A DNA stretch of 64,000 bases from VBDM01 sp963699535 (GTDB taxonomy: Bacteria; Pseudomonadota; Gammaproteobacteria; Burkholderiales; SG8-39). The stretch spans positions 11,898 through 75,897 of the forward strand of contig CAVOUJ010000026.1 of assembly GCA_963699535.1 (NCBI GenBank), read 5' to 3'. The stretch's first letter is position 1. Each line of letters begins with the position of its first letter. Below are positions 33,885-42,832 of the stretch, one piece after another. The position numbers and the translations under genes are program-made. The notes beneath the pieces are model-generated. The model ran no database searches. It had not been told where the DNA came from and saw only the letters and a program-made list of their open reading frames with translations.

Positions 33885-34853
33885 CTACTCGAGCTTGATC
33901 CCGATCTGTCCCACCAAGCGCTTCCACTTCGCCAGGTCGTCCGCGATCTGCGCCGCATACTGCTCGGTCGTGGTCGGATAGGGTTCGAGGCCCATCTTGC
34001 CGAGCGACTCGACCAAGTCGGCCGCAGCCAAGGCCTTCACGACCTCCGCGTTCAGGCGCTGCAAGATGTCCCCGGGAGTTCCCGCCGGCGCGAGGAGCCC
34101 GAAGTACGCCGCGAACTCGTAGCCCGGCAAGCCTGCCTCGGCCGTCGTCGGGATATCGGGCATGCGCGAAAGCCGCTTGGCCTGACCGACCGCGAGGGCC
34201 TTGAGCTTTCCGCTCTGCACGTGGGGCGCGTAGATCACGATCGTGTCGATCATCACGTCGAGCCGCCCTGCGAGCATGTCCAGAAGTGCCTGGTCCACGC
34301 CCTTGTACGGGATGTGGAAGAGCTGTACGCCGGCGGCGGCGTTGAAGGCCTCTCCGGCGACGTGCAGGAAGTGCCCGACTCCGGCCGAGCCGTAAGTCAG
34401 CTTGCCCGGCCGCGCCTTCGCATACTCGATGAACTCCTTGAGCGAGTTCACCGGCATGGAGCTGCTGACTGTCACCACGACCGGCGCGATCGCCAGAGCG
34501 CTGATCGGCGCGAACGACTTGACCGGATCGTAAGAGAGTTTCGGCTGCAGGGCGGGCGCGCTCGACAGCGTGCCGGTGGTACCGAAGTAGATCGTGTATC
34601 CGTCGGCAGGGGACTTGGCCGCCGCGCCGGCGCCGATCGTGCCGGCGCCACCCGCCCGGTTCTCCACGAAAAACTGCTGGCTGAAGGCATCGGTGAGCTT
34701 CTGCGCCATCAGGCGGCCGAGAACGTCGGTGTTGCCGCCCGGCGGGAAAGGCACGATCAGCCTCACCGGCTTCGCGGGATAGCTTTGCGCCAGGGCGGCG
34801 GGGCCCGCAATCGCCGCCGCGATCGAAACCAGGATGGCCAGAGTTTTTTTCAC
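33885..34853 (-). CDS. tripartite tricarboxylate (Bug-family) periplasmic receptor
   Basis: 322 residues, intact. The signal peptide (KKTLAILVSIAAAIAGPAALAQ) is followed by the signature YPAKPVRLIVPFPPGGNTDVLGRLMAQKL and GAGTIGAGAAAKSPADGYTI. Bug proteins bind small organic acids. No TctA/TctB membrane genes are nearby, the usual situation for the many orphan Bug genes of betaproteobacteria. Operon partners are the upstream DUF1499 gene (36-bp gap) and the downstream hydrolase, which may act on the same compound. Confidence 0.93.
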   Translation of the reverse strand: MKKTLAILVSIAAAIAGPAALAQSYPAKPVRLIVPFPPGGNTDVLGRLMAQKLTDAFSQQFFVENRAGGAGTIGAGAAAKSPADGYTIYFGTTGTLSSAPALQPKLSYDPVKSFAPISALAIAPVVVTVSSSMPVNSLKEFIEYAKARPGKLTYGSAGVGHFLHVAGEAFNAAAGVQLFHIPYKGVDQALLDMLAGRLDVMIDTIVIYAPHVQSGKLKALAVGQAKRLSRMPDIPTTAEAGLPGYEFAAYFGLLAPAGTPGDILQRLNAEVVKALAAADLVESLGKMGLEPYPTTTEQYAAQIADDLAKWKRLVGQIGIKLE

Positions 34854-34889
34854 GGATACTCCCCCTTTTCTTCGATCGCCGACGCTCGA

Positions 34890-35388
34890 TCACTGACCGG
34901 CGAAACGCGCGCGGATCGCCTCGATTCGCGCGCGGTTCACGCCCAGGTCTCCCCTTCCGATGCGCGACGCCGAGCGCACGTGAACGACCTTGGCCCCGTC
35001 ATCGGCGAAGAATTCGGCGTCGTCCACGAACTTGAGCCATCGCGTCTGGAACTGCGCGTAGAGGTACGTCGGCTCCGCCCGGATCGACACGCGCGCCTGG
35101 GGTGGACTCGACGATGCGCCTGATTCGGTCGATCGCCGCCCTGCCCTCTCCCGTGAACTGGATCGGAGCGATCTCCGCGTAGGCCTTCATCGGATGGTCG
35201 GGATAGAGGCCCGCCTGGCTGCTCACGCTGTTCTCGGTGCGTGAAGGGGGTTTCAGCCTGCCGTTCACGACGCCCAGATCGGTCGGCGCTTTGCCCTCGA
35301 GCAATCCGGCCTGGCCGGCGGCGAGCATCGCCACGACGAGCACAAGCAATGCGTAGAGCAGCCACGTCATGAGTTTGCGCACGGCCAT
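34890..35388 (-). CDS. DUF1499 membrane-anchored protein (one frameshift)
   Basis: About 165 residues after joining frames near 35098. An N-terminal helix (LMTWLLYALLVLVVAMLAAG) anchors the protein; the domain has LKPPSRTENSVSSQAGLYPDHPMKAYAEIAPI and, after the slip, RAEPTYLYAQFQTRWLKFVDDAEFFADD followed by VVHVRSASRIGRGDLGVNRARIEAIR. These are the DUF1499 hallmarks. Family function is unknown. The end of the gene lies 36 bp before the Bug-receptor start. Confidence 0.85.
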
Positions 35389-35421
35389 CCTGTCACGACC
35401 GAGAGCGCGAGTCGCGCGCGA

Positions 35422-36738
35422 TTATCCCGTACCGCCGTTGATCTCGAAAATCGCGCCGCCACCCGGAAGCGCCTCGACGACGACACCCAGTTTGAAATTC
35501 CCCGTCTGCTGGATTCCCATCAGGAAGTGCACGTCGATCGAGCCGCCATTCGCCAGCGGCGTTCCCGGTGTTACCGTCCCGGCCGACAGGGTGCTATAGA
35601 AGCCGCCGCCGTTGGGCTGGCTCGGCGGTTGCTCGAGTGTCGTGCCTTGCACAGTGACGTTGCTGGTCCCTGTACCGCAAGGAGGCCGGTCCACGTTCAC
35701 CACGACCGCAGTTGAAGTCCGCGGCCGCAGATCCGCGACCCCGGAAGGCGCCGGGAAAGTGGACAGATCGATCACGCGAAATCGCAGGCGGGTAATGGGC
35801 GCGCCGGTGTTGTTGGTAAAGGTGCGGCGGATATCGAGCGTGCCGAAAGTGGAGTTGTTGGCGGGGTCGCTGGTGAAGTCGCGAACCCGGTTCGGCGGCG
35901 AGGTATCGACTGAGCACGAGGCGAGCACGGAACCGGCGATCGCTGCGAGACCCATGACCGGACTGCTGAGGTTTTGCGGTCCAGGCGCCCCGAGGCGCTG
36001 GCCTCCGCCCGCCGAAGTCCCGTTGGTATCGACGAAATAGAAATCCGCGGCATTGTTGCCGGTATCGACAGGCAAGCCGCCCGCGGGACACGTTCCGAAA
36101 ACGGGAATCAGGCCACCCTTGCCGCAGGTATCCCGCACCCACGAATAGTCGATGCTGAACGGGGTCAGCGCCGGATATCCCGCACCCTCCTTGTAGAGCG
36201 TGTTGGCTTCGCTGGTCGATCCCACCGCATCGAAGCGGTTCGCCAGGCTGAAACTCCCGCCGCCGCTGTTGTTGTTGAACAGAGCGATGCCCGCGTTGTC
36301 AGCAATGTCGGTCGTGTAGGTCGCATCGCCTGTCGCGGTGGTGCCGTTGCCGGCGGGATACGCCCCGAGGGAGTAGCTGACGCTGTTCACGCACAGGAAA
36401 TGGCCGCGTGCCGAAATGATGGTGCCGTTCGGAATGGTGCATCGAACGACGCCGTCGGACGCGGCGACGGCGTAGCCGGTGCCGCTGCTCGCCGCGACCG
36501 TAGCCGGCGAAGCGCTGTTGTTGTAGATCTGGATGTATTCGTCGTTCGCGCCGTTGGGTCCACGCAAGCGGAACGCGTCGATCATCAGCGCCGTTGCAAC
36601 GGGAACGGAAGGGGGTGTCGCTGAGCTATCGTCTCCACTTCCACCACCGCAACCGCTGATGAAGGTCACAGCCAGGAACACTGTGACAAGGAAACCTGCT
36701 GGGCTTCTCTCCAATGGCTCACCCGACTTTATCTTCAT
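35422..36738 (-). CDS. lipoprotein with an N-terminal lamin-tail-like domain
   Basis: 438 residues from the ATG at 36738. The lipobox is FISGCGGG (Cys ~30), then a Ser/Gly linker. Residues ~45-240 resemble the lamin-tail (LTD) beta-sandwich used by secreted bacterial proteins (IDAFRLRGPNGANDEYIQIYNNS..., FDAVGSTSEANTLY, YSWVRDTCGKGGLIP). A second beta-rich domain (~270-438) includes TSDPANNSTFGTLDIRRTFTNN. It should be displayed on an outer membrane. The role is unknown. It is less GC-rich than neighbouring genes and divergent from moeA copy 2. Confidence 0.75.
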   Translation of the reverse strand: MKIKSGEPLERSPAGFLVTVFLAVTFISGCGGGSGDDSSATPPSVPVATALMIDAFRLRGPNGANDEYIQIYNNSASPATVAASSGTGYAVAASDGVVRCTIPNGTIISARGHFLCVNSVSYSLGAYPAGNGTTATGDATYTTDIADNAGIALFNNNSGGGSFSLANRFDAVGSTSEANTLYKEGAGYPALTPFSIDYSWVRDTCGKGGLIPVFGTCPAGGLPVDTGNNAADFYFVDTNGTSAGGGQRLGAPGPQNLSSPVMGLAAIAGSVLASCSVDTSPPNRVRDFTSDPANNSTFGTLDIRRTFTNNTGAPITRLRFRVIDLSTFPAPSGVADLRPRTSTAVVVNVDRPPCGTGTSNVTVQGTTLEQPPSQPNGGGFYSTLSAGTVTPGTPLANGGSIDVHFLMGIQQTGNFKLGVVVEALPGGGAIFEINGGTG

Positions 36739-36890
36739 GGTTGCTTTCTCCCTCGGAAGCGCCCAACAGGGGCGCAACAAATCATGCTGTCGCTAGAGCA
36801 GGAAAGTCAAGCACGCGCCTGTCGCATTCAAGCGATCGCGGGCGAGGACACCGTTTTTCAACAACCCGGTAAAGCGCGATAATTCCACCC

Positions 36891-38160
36891 GTGGCGACCT
36901 TGAAAGAAGTCATCTCCTGCACCAGCGGCTACGACCCGGACACCCTGCCGGTCGCCAAGGCGAACGAGGTCATTCGCTCCTTCGTCAGGCCCGTCGCCGG
37001 CGTGGAAAGGCTCCCGGTACGCGCGGCGCTCGGGCGCGTGCTCGCCAAGGACATCGTCTCGCCGATCGACGTCCCGTCGCACGACAACTCGGCGATGGAC
37101 GGCTATGCGGTGCGCGGCGAAGACCTGGTCGCAGGCGAGGTCACGCTGATCGAGATCGGCACCGCCTACGCGGGGAAGGAGTTCGCAGGCGAAGTGAAGC
37201 GCGGCGAGTGCGTGCGCGTGATGACGGGCGCGGTGATGCCGGCGGGCACCGACACGGTGGTGATCCAGGAGGCGGTGAGCGCCGCGGGCCGGCGCATCAC
37301 CATTCCGCCCGGCCAGGAAACCGGCCAGAACCGGCGCCTCGCGGGCGAAGACCTGAAGAAAGGCAAGCCCGCGCTCCGCGCCGGAGTGCTGCTCCGCCCC
37401 GCGGAACTCGGCCTCATCGCCTCGCTCGGCATCGGCGAGGTGAGCGTGCGGCGGAAGTTGAAAGTCGCGTTCTTCTCCACCGGCGACGAGCTGGTCTCGG
37501 TCGGAAAGAAACTGAAAGCCGGCGAAGTGTACGACTCCAACCGCTACACGCTCTGGGGGATGCTGCAGCGGCTGGGGTGCGAGGTGATCGACCTCGGCGT
37601 GGTGCGCGACGACCCGAAAAAACTCGAAGCCGCGTTCCGCAAGGCCGCGGCGAGCGCCGACGCGGTGGTGACCTCGGGCGGCGTTTCGGTCGGCGAAGCC
37701 GACTTCACCAAGCAGATGATGGCGAAGCTCGGCGAAGTCGTGTTCTGGAAAATCGCCATGCGCCCGGGCCGCCCGATGGCCTTCGGGCGCATCCGCACGC
37801 GCGGCAAAGCGGCGTATCTCTTCGGCCTCCCCGGAAATCCGGTCGCGGTGATGGTGACCTTCTATCACTTCGTGCGCGGGGCGCTGCTGCACATGATGGG
37901 CCGCAGCGACACCGACGCTCCCGCTCCTGCGCGCGAAATCGGAAACCGCGATGCGCAAGAAGCCGGGGCGGACCGAATACCAGCGCGGGATTCTGGAGCT
38001 CAAGAACGGCGAATGGAGCGTGCGCCTCACCGGCGCTCAGGGCTCGGGGATCCTGCACTCGATGACCGAAGCGAACTGCTTCGTCGTGCTCGGCCACGAG
38101 CAGGGCGGCGTCAAGGCGGGGGATTATGTGGAGGTCATGGTGATGGACGGATTGGTGTGA
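36891..38160 (+). CDS. moeA: molybdopterin molybdenumtransferase MoeA, copy 2 (one frameshift)
   Basis: About 423 residues starting at GTG 36891. Markers: VPSHDNSAMDGYAVR, MTGAVMPAGTDTVVIQE, FFSTGDELVSVG, TSGGVSVGEADFTKQ and GLPGNPVAVMVTFYHF. A slip near 37940 separates the C-terminal domain, which ends KAGDYVEVMVMDGLV. Compared with copy 1 it has a longer N-terminus (ISCTSGYDPDTLPVAKANEVI) and is of the type often found alone in betaproteobacterial chromosomes. Two MoeA proteins may differ in metal preference (Mo against W), as proposed for other tungsten users; that is inference. Confidence 0.92.
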
Positions 38161-38172
38161 GTCCTGGTCGCA

Positions 38173-39039
38173 ATGCATAAGGCGCTTCCTCGGATATCGC
38201 TTTCGCTTTTCCTCCTCGCGGGCTGCGCCGCCACGACCTCCGGCCTCGTCGATCACGACGACCACGCCCGACGGCGCTTCGGAGCAGATTCCCGGCGATG
38301 GTGTCCAAGCCCGACGGACCCGGGCCCTTTCCCGCGGTCGTGATCATGCACGACTGCAGCGGTCTCGGTTTCGGCTCCAGCGGCGCTCCCGGACGTTGGA
38401 CGGCGGAGCTCGTTCAACGCGGATACGTCGTGGTCCTCCCCGACAGCTTCAGCACGCGCGGTTACTCAGGCGGCGTGTGCACGGTTCCCCTGTCGCAGCG
38501 CCGAACCGACGTCACCCCCGCGCGCCGCGCCCGCGATGCGTACGCCGCGCTCGCCTACGTGCGCTCTCTGCCCTATGTCGATGGAAAGCGCGTGGGCATC
38601 ATGGGCGGCTCGCACGGCGGCTCGACGACTCTCGCCGCGATGATCGCCCCGGCAAGCGACTCGGCGCCGCTTGCCGAGGAAAAGCGCGCGGGCTTCGCCG
38701 CCGCGGTGGCGCTCTATCCCGCGTGCGCGCTCAAGCCATCGGGGGTATACAAACCCATCGCGCCCGTCTTGATCCTCATCGGAGAAAAAGACGATTGGAC
38801 GCCGGCCGAACCCTGCCGCAAGCTGACCGAGGCCGCCCGGGAGGCCGGCCATCCGGTGGCGATCAAGATCTACCCGGGCGCGCATCACTCGTTCGACAGT
38901 CCCAATCCGGCTGCGTTACGTCTCGGCGCGCGTCAACGTCAACTCTCCGACCGGGTACGGCGCCACCACGGGAGGCGATCGCGACGCCTGGAACGACAGC
39001 ATCCGCGAGGTCGCCGCTTTCTTCGGCCGGCTCCTGTGA
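38173..39039 (+). CDS. dienelactone-hydrolase-family lipoprotein (frameshifts)
   Basis: Starts 12 bp after moeA with a lipoprotein signal (RISLSLFLLAGCAATT). Slips near 38295 and 38920 are needed to link the signal, the hydrolase core and the end (NDSIREVAAFFGRLL). Core motifs: nucleophile elbow GIMGGSHGGSTT (Ser rather than the Cys of true dienelactone hydrolase), acid IGEKDDWTPAEPC and histidine YPGAHHSFDSP. It is an alpha/beta hydrolase on the cell envelope; substrate unknown. About 288 residues restored. Confidence 0.83.
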
Positions 39040-39244
39040 TTCTCGAAGCGACCCTCACCTGTCCGTTCTGCGGCCACCGTAAGGCCGAGGCGATGCCCAC
39101 CGACGCCTGCCTTCACTTCTACGAGTGCACGGCCTGTCGCAGATGCTCAAGCCCAAGACCGGCGATTGCTGCGTCTTCTGCTCGTACGGCTCCGCGAAAT
39201 GCCCGCCGCACCAAATGGAGAAATCAACGGGAGATCATCAATGA
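39036..39244 (+). CDS. GDCCVxC-domain small cysteine protein (one frameshift)
   Basis: About 69 residues, easy to miss because a one-base slip near 39140 breaks it. GTG 39036 overlaps the hydrolase stop. The protein reads ILEATLTCPFCGHRKAEAMP, then ECTACGQMLKPKTGDCCVFC and SYGSAKCPPHQMEKSTGDHQ. Two CxxC pairs and the GDCCVFC motif define the family, which is often linked to mercury or heavy-metal loci and probably binds metal. The stop overlaps the next gene's start as ATGA, strongly supporting the repaired frame. Confidence 0.8.
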
Positions 39245-39597
39245 CGACTGTCGCAAATATCGCCGTCGCGCTGGTGGCGCTGCTGCACCTCTGGTTCCTC
39301 GCCCTCGAGATGTTTTTCTGGACCAAGCCTCTCGGCCTGCGGACCTTTGGTCTTGCGCCCGACTTCGCCGCGGCGTCGAAATCGCTCGCGGCGAACCAGG
39401 GCCTTTACAACGGCTTTCTCGCCGCCGGGCTCGTCTGGGGTCTCGTCCTCGGCGGCGCCGGAAATCCGATCAAGATTTTTTTCCTCGGTTGCGTCATCGT
39501 CGCCGGGGTGTTCGGCGCCATGACCGCGAGCCGCAAGATTCTCTGGGTCCAGGGACTTCCGGGCGCAATAGCGCTCGCCCTGGTCCAGATGGCGTGA
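39241..39597 (+). CDS. DUF1304 membrane protein
   Basis: 118 residues, four membrane helices, with the DUF1304 pattern LLHLWFLALEMFFWTKPLGLRTFGL and KSLAANQGLYNGFLAAGLVWGL. Family function is unknown. Its ATG overlaps the preceding small cysteine protein, so the two are co-translated. It ends 7 bp before the convergent nuclease gene, so no separate terminator space exists. Confidence 0.9.
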   Translation: MTTVANIAVALVALLHLWFLALEMFFWTKPLGLRTFGLAPDFAAASKSLAANQGLYNGFLAAGLVWGLVLGGAGNPIKIFFLGCVIVAGVFGAMTASRKILWVQGLPGAIALALVQMA

Positions 39598-39604
39598 CCG
39601 CCGA

Positions 39605-40120
39605 TCACAGTTGTTTTCCACGCACCTCCGGCAGATCCACGCCGAAAGAGTCCACGAAACTCTGGTGCACCAGGATCGGCGCCTTGAAGCGAATCGCCAG
39701 CGCGATGGCATCGGAAGACCGGCTGTCGAAGACCTTCGGGGTCTTCCCCGCCATGATCGTCAAGGCTCCGTAGTAGATTCCCTCCTTCTGCGTGATGACG
39801 ACCTGCGATACTTTTGCGTCCAGGGATTCGAGGATGGTCTGCATCAGGTCGTGCGAGAGCGGGCGCGGGGGTTTTTGTCCGGAGAGCACTCCCTGGATGG
39901 ACGTGGCCACGAGCGAATCCACGAAGACGGGAACCGCCTTGTTCCGGAACTTGAGCAGCACCACCGGTCCCACCTGGGAGAATACGACTTCGACGCTCTG
40001 GACCCGGACGTCCGCCGGTCCCTCCGCAGCTTTCGGCGCGTCCTCGGCCGCGGCCGATCCGACCGCAAGAGGACATACGAAGCTGGTCCACACCAGGAAG
40101 GATCTGCCGAGACTGTTCAT
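39605..40120 (-). CDS. bifunctional nuclease (DUF151) domain protein with a signal peptide
   Basis: 171 residues. Residues 1-25 look like a Sec signal (FLVWTSFVCPLAVGSAAAED). The rest is a DUF151 domain: VGPVVLLKFRNKAVPVFVDSLVATSIQGVL, RPLSHDLMQTILESLDAKVSQVVI, and FDSRSSDAIALAIRFKAPILVHQSFVD. The founding plant member has nuclease activity, but most bacterial members are uncharacterised and lack a signal peptide. Export here would place it in the periplasm. It stands alone, with a 131-bp gap upstream. Confidence 0.85.
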   Translation of the reverse strand: MNSLGRSFLVWTSFVCPLAVGSAAAEDAPKAAEGPADVRVQSVEVVFSQVGPVVLLKFRNKAVPVFVDSLVATSIQGVLSGQKPPRPLSHDLMQTILESLDAKVSQVVITQKEGIYYGALTIMAGKTPKVFDSRSSDAIALAIRFKAPILVHQSFVDSFGVDLPEVRGKQL

Positions 40121-40251
40121 AGCGTCCTCCTTCAGAACACGTACTCTAATGCGCCGCGCGTTCGACGATATGGGATTGAAGAACGCAGTCGTTGCGCCGG
40201 CCGGAATGAAGCCGTAGCGCGGACCCCTTGTTCAGGATTGGGCGCGCGCCT

Positions 40252-41145
40252 TCAGGGGGCAACGTCGGGCGGGACCACTCCCGTCTTCACCCAGGAGCGC
40301 ATCGCGAGCACCGTTTCGCGCTCGACCCCGACGAATCCATGCGCTGTGAATGCCTCACAGGCGTCTCCGCGCCACGCCCCGCCGCCGCGCACGGTGAGCA
40401 GCGGGCTCTTGCTGCGCTCGGCGAAGCGCCGCGCATCGCGGTACTCGGTGTACCGGCAGGGGTCGCTCTCGTGATGCACCCAGAGCAGCCGGCTCGGAAG
40501 CTTGTCCCAGCTGATCCACGACAGGCCCGGCCCGTTGCGAGACGGCTGGAAAACCGAGGACGTGAGGATCGCGCGCCGCGCGAGCTGCGGGTTCATGCGC
40601 GCCGCGTGAAACGCGCTCACCGAGCCCTCGCTCGTTCCGACGAGGGTCCATTCCTCGACCGGGTGTCGGCGCGCGACCTCGCCGAGCAGTGCGGCGACGT
40701 CGGCGCCGTACCGCGGCGTCTCACGGAAGGCCTGAGTGAAGGTCGCCCACTGGTCGGAAGGCGCGTCGACCACGACCACCAGCGTTTCCCCGTCCAGCCA
40801 GTGCCGGCGCGAGCGGACCAGGAAATTGCCTCGTTGCTCGAACCGCGGTTGCCCGCTTTCCTCGTGCAGCTTCATGATCCCGGGGTGACCGGGAAAGAGG
40901 GCGATGCCGTGCTTGAACGCCTTCGCGTCCTTGAGGTGGGTCACGAGGCCGGCGACCGTGTACCCCTTGACGGAGACGGTGACCACCTGCGTGGGATTCG
41001 CGAGATTCGGATCGAGAGCCTTCGCCTCCGGCTCCTGCCCGCGGCCATGCGGGATGCCGGCGGCCAGCAGCACGGCCACCAGGGCGGAGAGACGAACGCG
41101 TCTCAGATGATTCAAAACCCGTACCTCTTCACCACCCGTTCTCAT
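40252..41145 (-). CDS. exported alpha/beta hydrolase
   Basis: 297 residues from ATG 41145 (an earlier ATG at 41172 is possible). A signal peptide (LSALVAVLLAAGIPHGRG) is followed by a hydrolase core: KHGIALFPGHPGIMKL, the nucleophile motif VGTSEGSVSAFHAARMNPQLA, VHHESDPCRYT and TAHGFVGVE carrying the likely Asp and His. The family is one of uncharacterised hydrolases; an esterase activity is expected but the substrate is unknown. It is a lone gene. Confidence 0.8.
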   Translation of the reverse strand: MRTGGEEVRVLNHLRRVRLSALVAVLLAAGIPHGRGQEPEAKALDPNLANPTQVVTVSVKGYTVAGLVTHLKDAKAFKHGIALFPGHPGIMKLHEESGQPRFEQRGNFLVRSRRHWLDGETLVVVVDAPSDQWATFTQAFRETPRYGADVAALLGEVARRHPVEEWTLVGTSEGSVSAFHAARMNPQLARRAILTSSVFQPSRNGPGLSWISWDKLPSRLLWVHHESDPCRYTEYRDARRFAERSKSPLLTVRGGGAWRGDACEAFTAHGFVGVERETVLAMRSWVKTGVVPPDVAP

Positions 41146-41184
41146 TGTCCCCCCTGAACGATCGTGTAGCACATCTTACGCGGT

Positions 41185-41514
41185 TCATCCCGCGATCAGG
41201 CGGGCCAGCGTCACCGCGACCATCCCGCCGGCGATGGTCAGCAGGATGCTCCGCGTCGCCGCGGCGATCGCGAACGCAGCGACGCCGCCGATCAGGCGCG
41301 GATTGTCGATCGACACTGCCCAGACGCCGTGCGCATACGCGAGGTCGGGAACGATGATCGCCACGAGCGCTGCCGCCGGCGCGTAGCGCAGTACCCGCTC
41401 CGCGGTCGGCGGCAGGCGGAGGTGGCCGCCGGGCAGTATGAATACCGCGCGGGCGAGGAATGCCACGGCCGCCATTCCGGCGATCAAGGCCCAGCCGAAA
41501 GCGGTGTCGCCCAT
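41185..41514 (-). CDS. azlD: branched-chain amino acid exporter small subunit AzlD
   Basis: 109 residues with four hydrophobic segments and the AzlD pattern AFLARAVFILPGGHLRLPPTAERVLRYAPAAALVAIIVPDL. It pairs with AzlC, encoded one base upstream, to form an export permease for branched-chain amino acids or analogues. ATG 41514 is the natural start; the frame upstream is the shadow of azlC. Confidence 0.92.
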   Translation of the reverse strand: MGDTAFGWALIAGMAAVAFLARAVFILPGGHLRLPPTAERVLRYAPAAALVAIIVPDLAYAHGVWAVSIDNPRLIGGVAAFAIAAATRSILLTIAGGMVAVTLARLIAG

Positions 41515-41515
41515 G

Positions 41516-42229
41516 CTATGCCCTCTCCGTTTTCGGCCTGATGAACCGCTCGACCGCGAGTCCAACGCCGACTCCGGCGGCGATCGCCACGAGCAGGCCC
41601 AGATTGAGCGGCAGTCTTGCGGCGAGAAGCGCGACGCCCCCGGCGGCGAGCGCACCCCACACGACTGCGCGGTCGAAAAGCAAGGGCATCACCAAGGCGA
41701 TCAATCCGAGCGTGCTCGCGAATTCGAGCGACCATTCCTTCGGGATCATCGCGCCGGCGAAAACACCGATCGAGGTCGAGAACTGCCAACCGCACCACAT
41801 CACGATCGAACCGCCCAGAAAGAACCAGTGCTTGTGCGGATCGGCCTCCTCGGGCCGGAAGCGGGCGGCGAAGAGCGCGAACACACCGTCCACCGTGATG
41901 TAGGAAAGGAGCACTCGCCACGGCCTAGAAAGATGCGCGAAGTGCGGCGCGAGTACTGCGCTGTAGATGACGTACCTCAGATTGACGACGAGCGTGGTGG
42001 CGATCATCACCCACAAGGGCGCCTTGACGAGGAGAAGCGGCAGGACGGCGATCTGCGCCGAGCCCGCGAAGACGAGCACGCTCATCGCGACCGCCTGCGC
42101 CTGCGTGAGTCCCGCGGCGACCATCGCCACGCCCGCGACGATTCCCCAGGGAACCATGCCGACGAGGAGCGGAACCGACGCGGCGGCGCCTTCGCGAAGG
42201 ACGGAAACTTGTTCGTGTTGCAGTCTCAT
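41516..42229 (-). CDS. azlC: branched-chain amino acid exporter large subunit AzlC
   Basis: 237 residues, about seven helices, family markers REGAAASVPLLVGMVPWGIVAGVAM, LVFAGSAQIAVLPLL and NLRYVIYSAVLAPHF. With AzlD it exports branched-chain amino acids. It is divergent from the SnoaL-like gene across 114 bp. Confidence 0.93.
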   Translation of the reverse strand: MRLQHEQVSVLREGAAASVPLLVGMVPWGIVAGVAMVAAGLTQAQAVAMSVLVFAGSAQIAVLPLLLVKAPLWVMIATTLVVNLRYVIYSAVLAPHFAHLSRPWRVLLSYITVDGVFALFAARFRPEEADPHKHWFFLGGSIVMWCGWQFSTSIGVFAGAMIPKEWSLEFASTLGLIALVMPLLFDRAVVWGALAAGGVALLAARLPLNLGLLVAIAAGVGVGLAVERFIRPKTERA

Positions 42230-42343
42230 CGGTTTCCCGAAGCTGAAAGGGCCGCTTTGACGTTCTCCTCGCGCATTCCCCCTCCTCGATATACGCGGCT
42301 CATTCTACCGGCTAGAATTCCGCCCGGAACGGGGAGAAGACCC

Positions 42344-42829
42344 ATGCAGGCCAGAACGAAACCGGAACCCGAATTGTCTGCGCTCGAAGAACTGAACGTG
42401 CGCGTCGCCCGCGAGCATTTCGCGGCGGAGAGCGCGCACGACACCGCGCGCACGCTCGCGACGCTCGCCGATGACATCATGTACCACGTGGTCGCCTCCG
42501 GGGCGATCGTCCACGGCAAGGAAGCGGTGTCGAAGTACTACGACGTATGGTGGACGGCGTTCCCCGACGTCAGCATCGAGGTGAAACGTCTGGTCGCCTC
42601 GGGCGAATGGGTGTTCGCCGAGAACGAGGTGACCGCGACCCACCTCGGGCCCTGGCTCGGCATCCTGCCGACCGGCAAGCGCACCGTGCAGCACCTGTGC
42701 GCGGTGTGCCGCATGCGCGACGGCCTGATGATCGAGGAAACCGTCTATTACGACCAGCTCGAGCGCATCCGCCAGATCGGCGAGGTGCTCACGCTCGACG
42801 GCCGGCGGCTCGCCCTGCCCAAGACCTGA
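42344..42829 (+). CDS. SnoaL-like ester cyclase / NTF2-fold protein
   Basis: 161 residues with an NTF2-like fold: ALEELNVRVAREHFAAESAHDTARTL, the HGKEAVSKYYDVWWTAFPDVSIEVKRLVASGEWVFAENEVTATHLGPWLGILPTG region (positions ~60-115) characteristic of SnoaL-type polyketide cyclase-like proteins. GGGGAGAAG lies before the ATG. Members bind small molecules; most have no known reaction. It is convergent with the metallo-hydrolase gene (3-bp gap). Confidence 0.87.
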   Translation: MQARTKPEPELSALEELNVRVAREHFAAESAHDTARTLATLADDIMYHVVASGAIVHGKEAVSKYYDVWWTAFPDVSIEVKRLVASGEWVFAENEVTATHLGPWLGILPTGKRTVQHLCAVCRMRDGLMIEETVYYDQLERIRQIGEVLTLDGRRLALPKT

Positions 42830-42832
42830 GCT

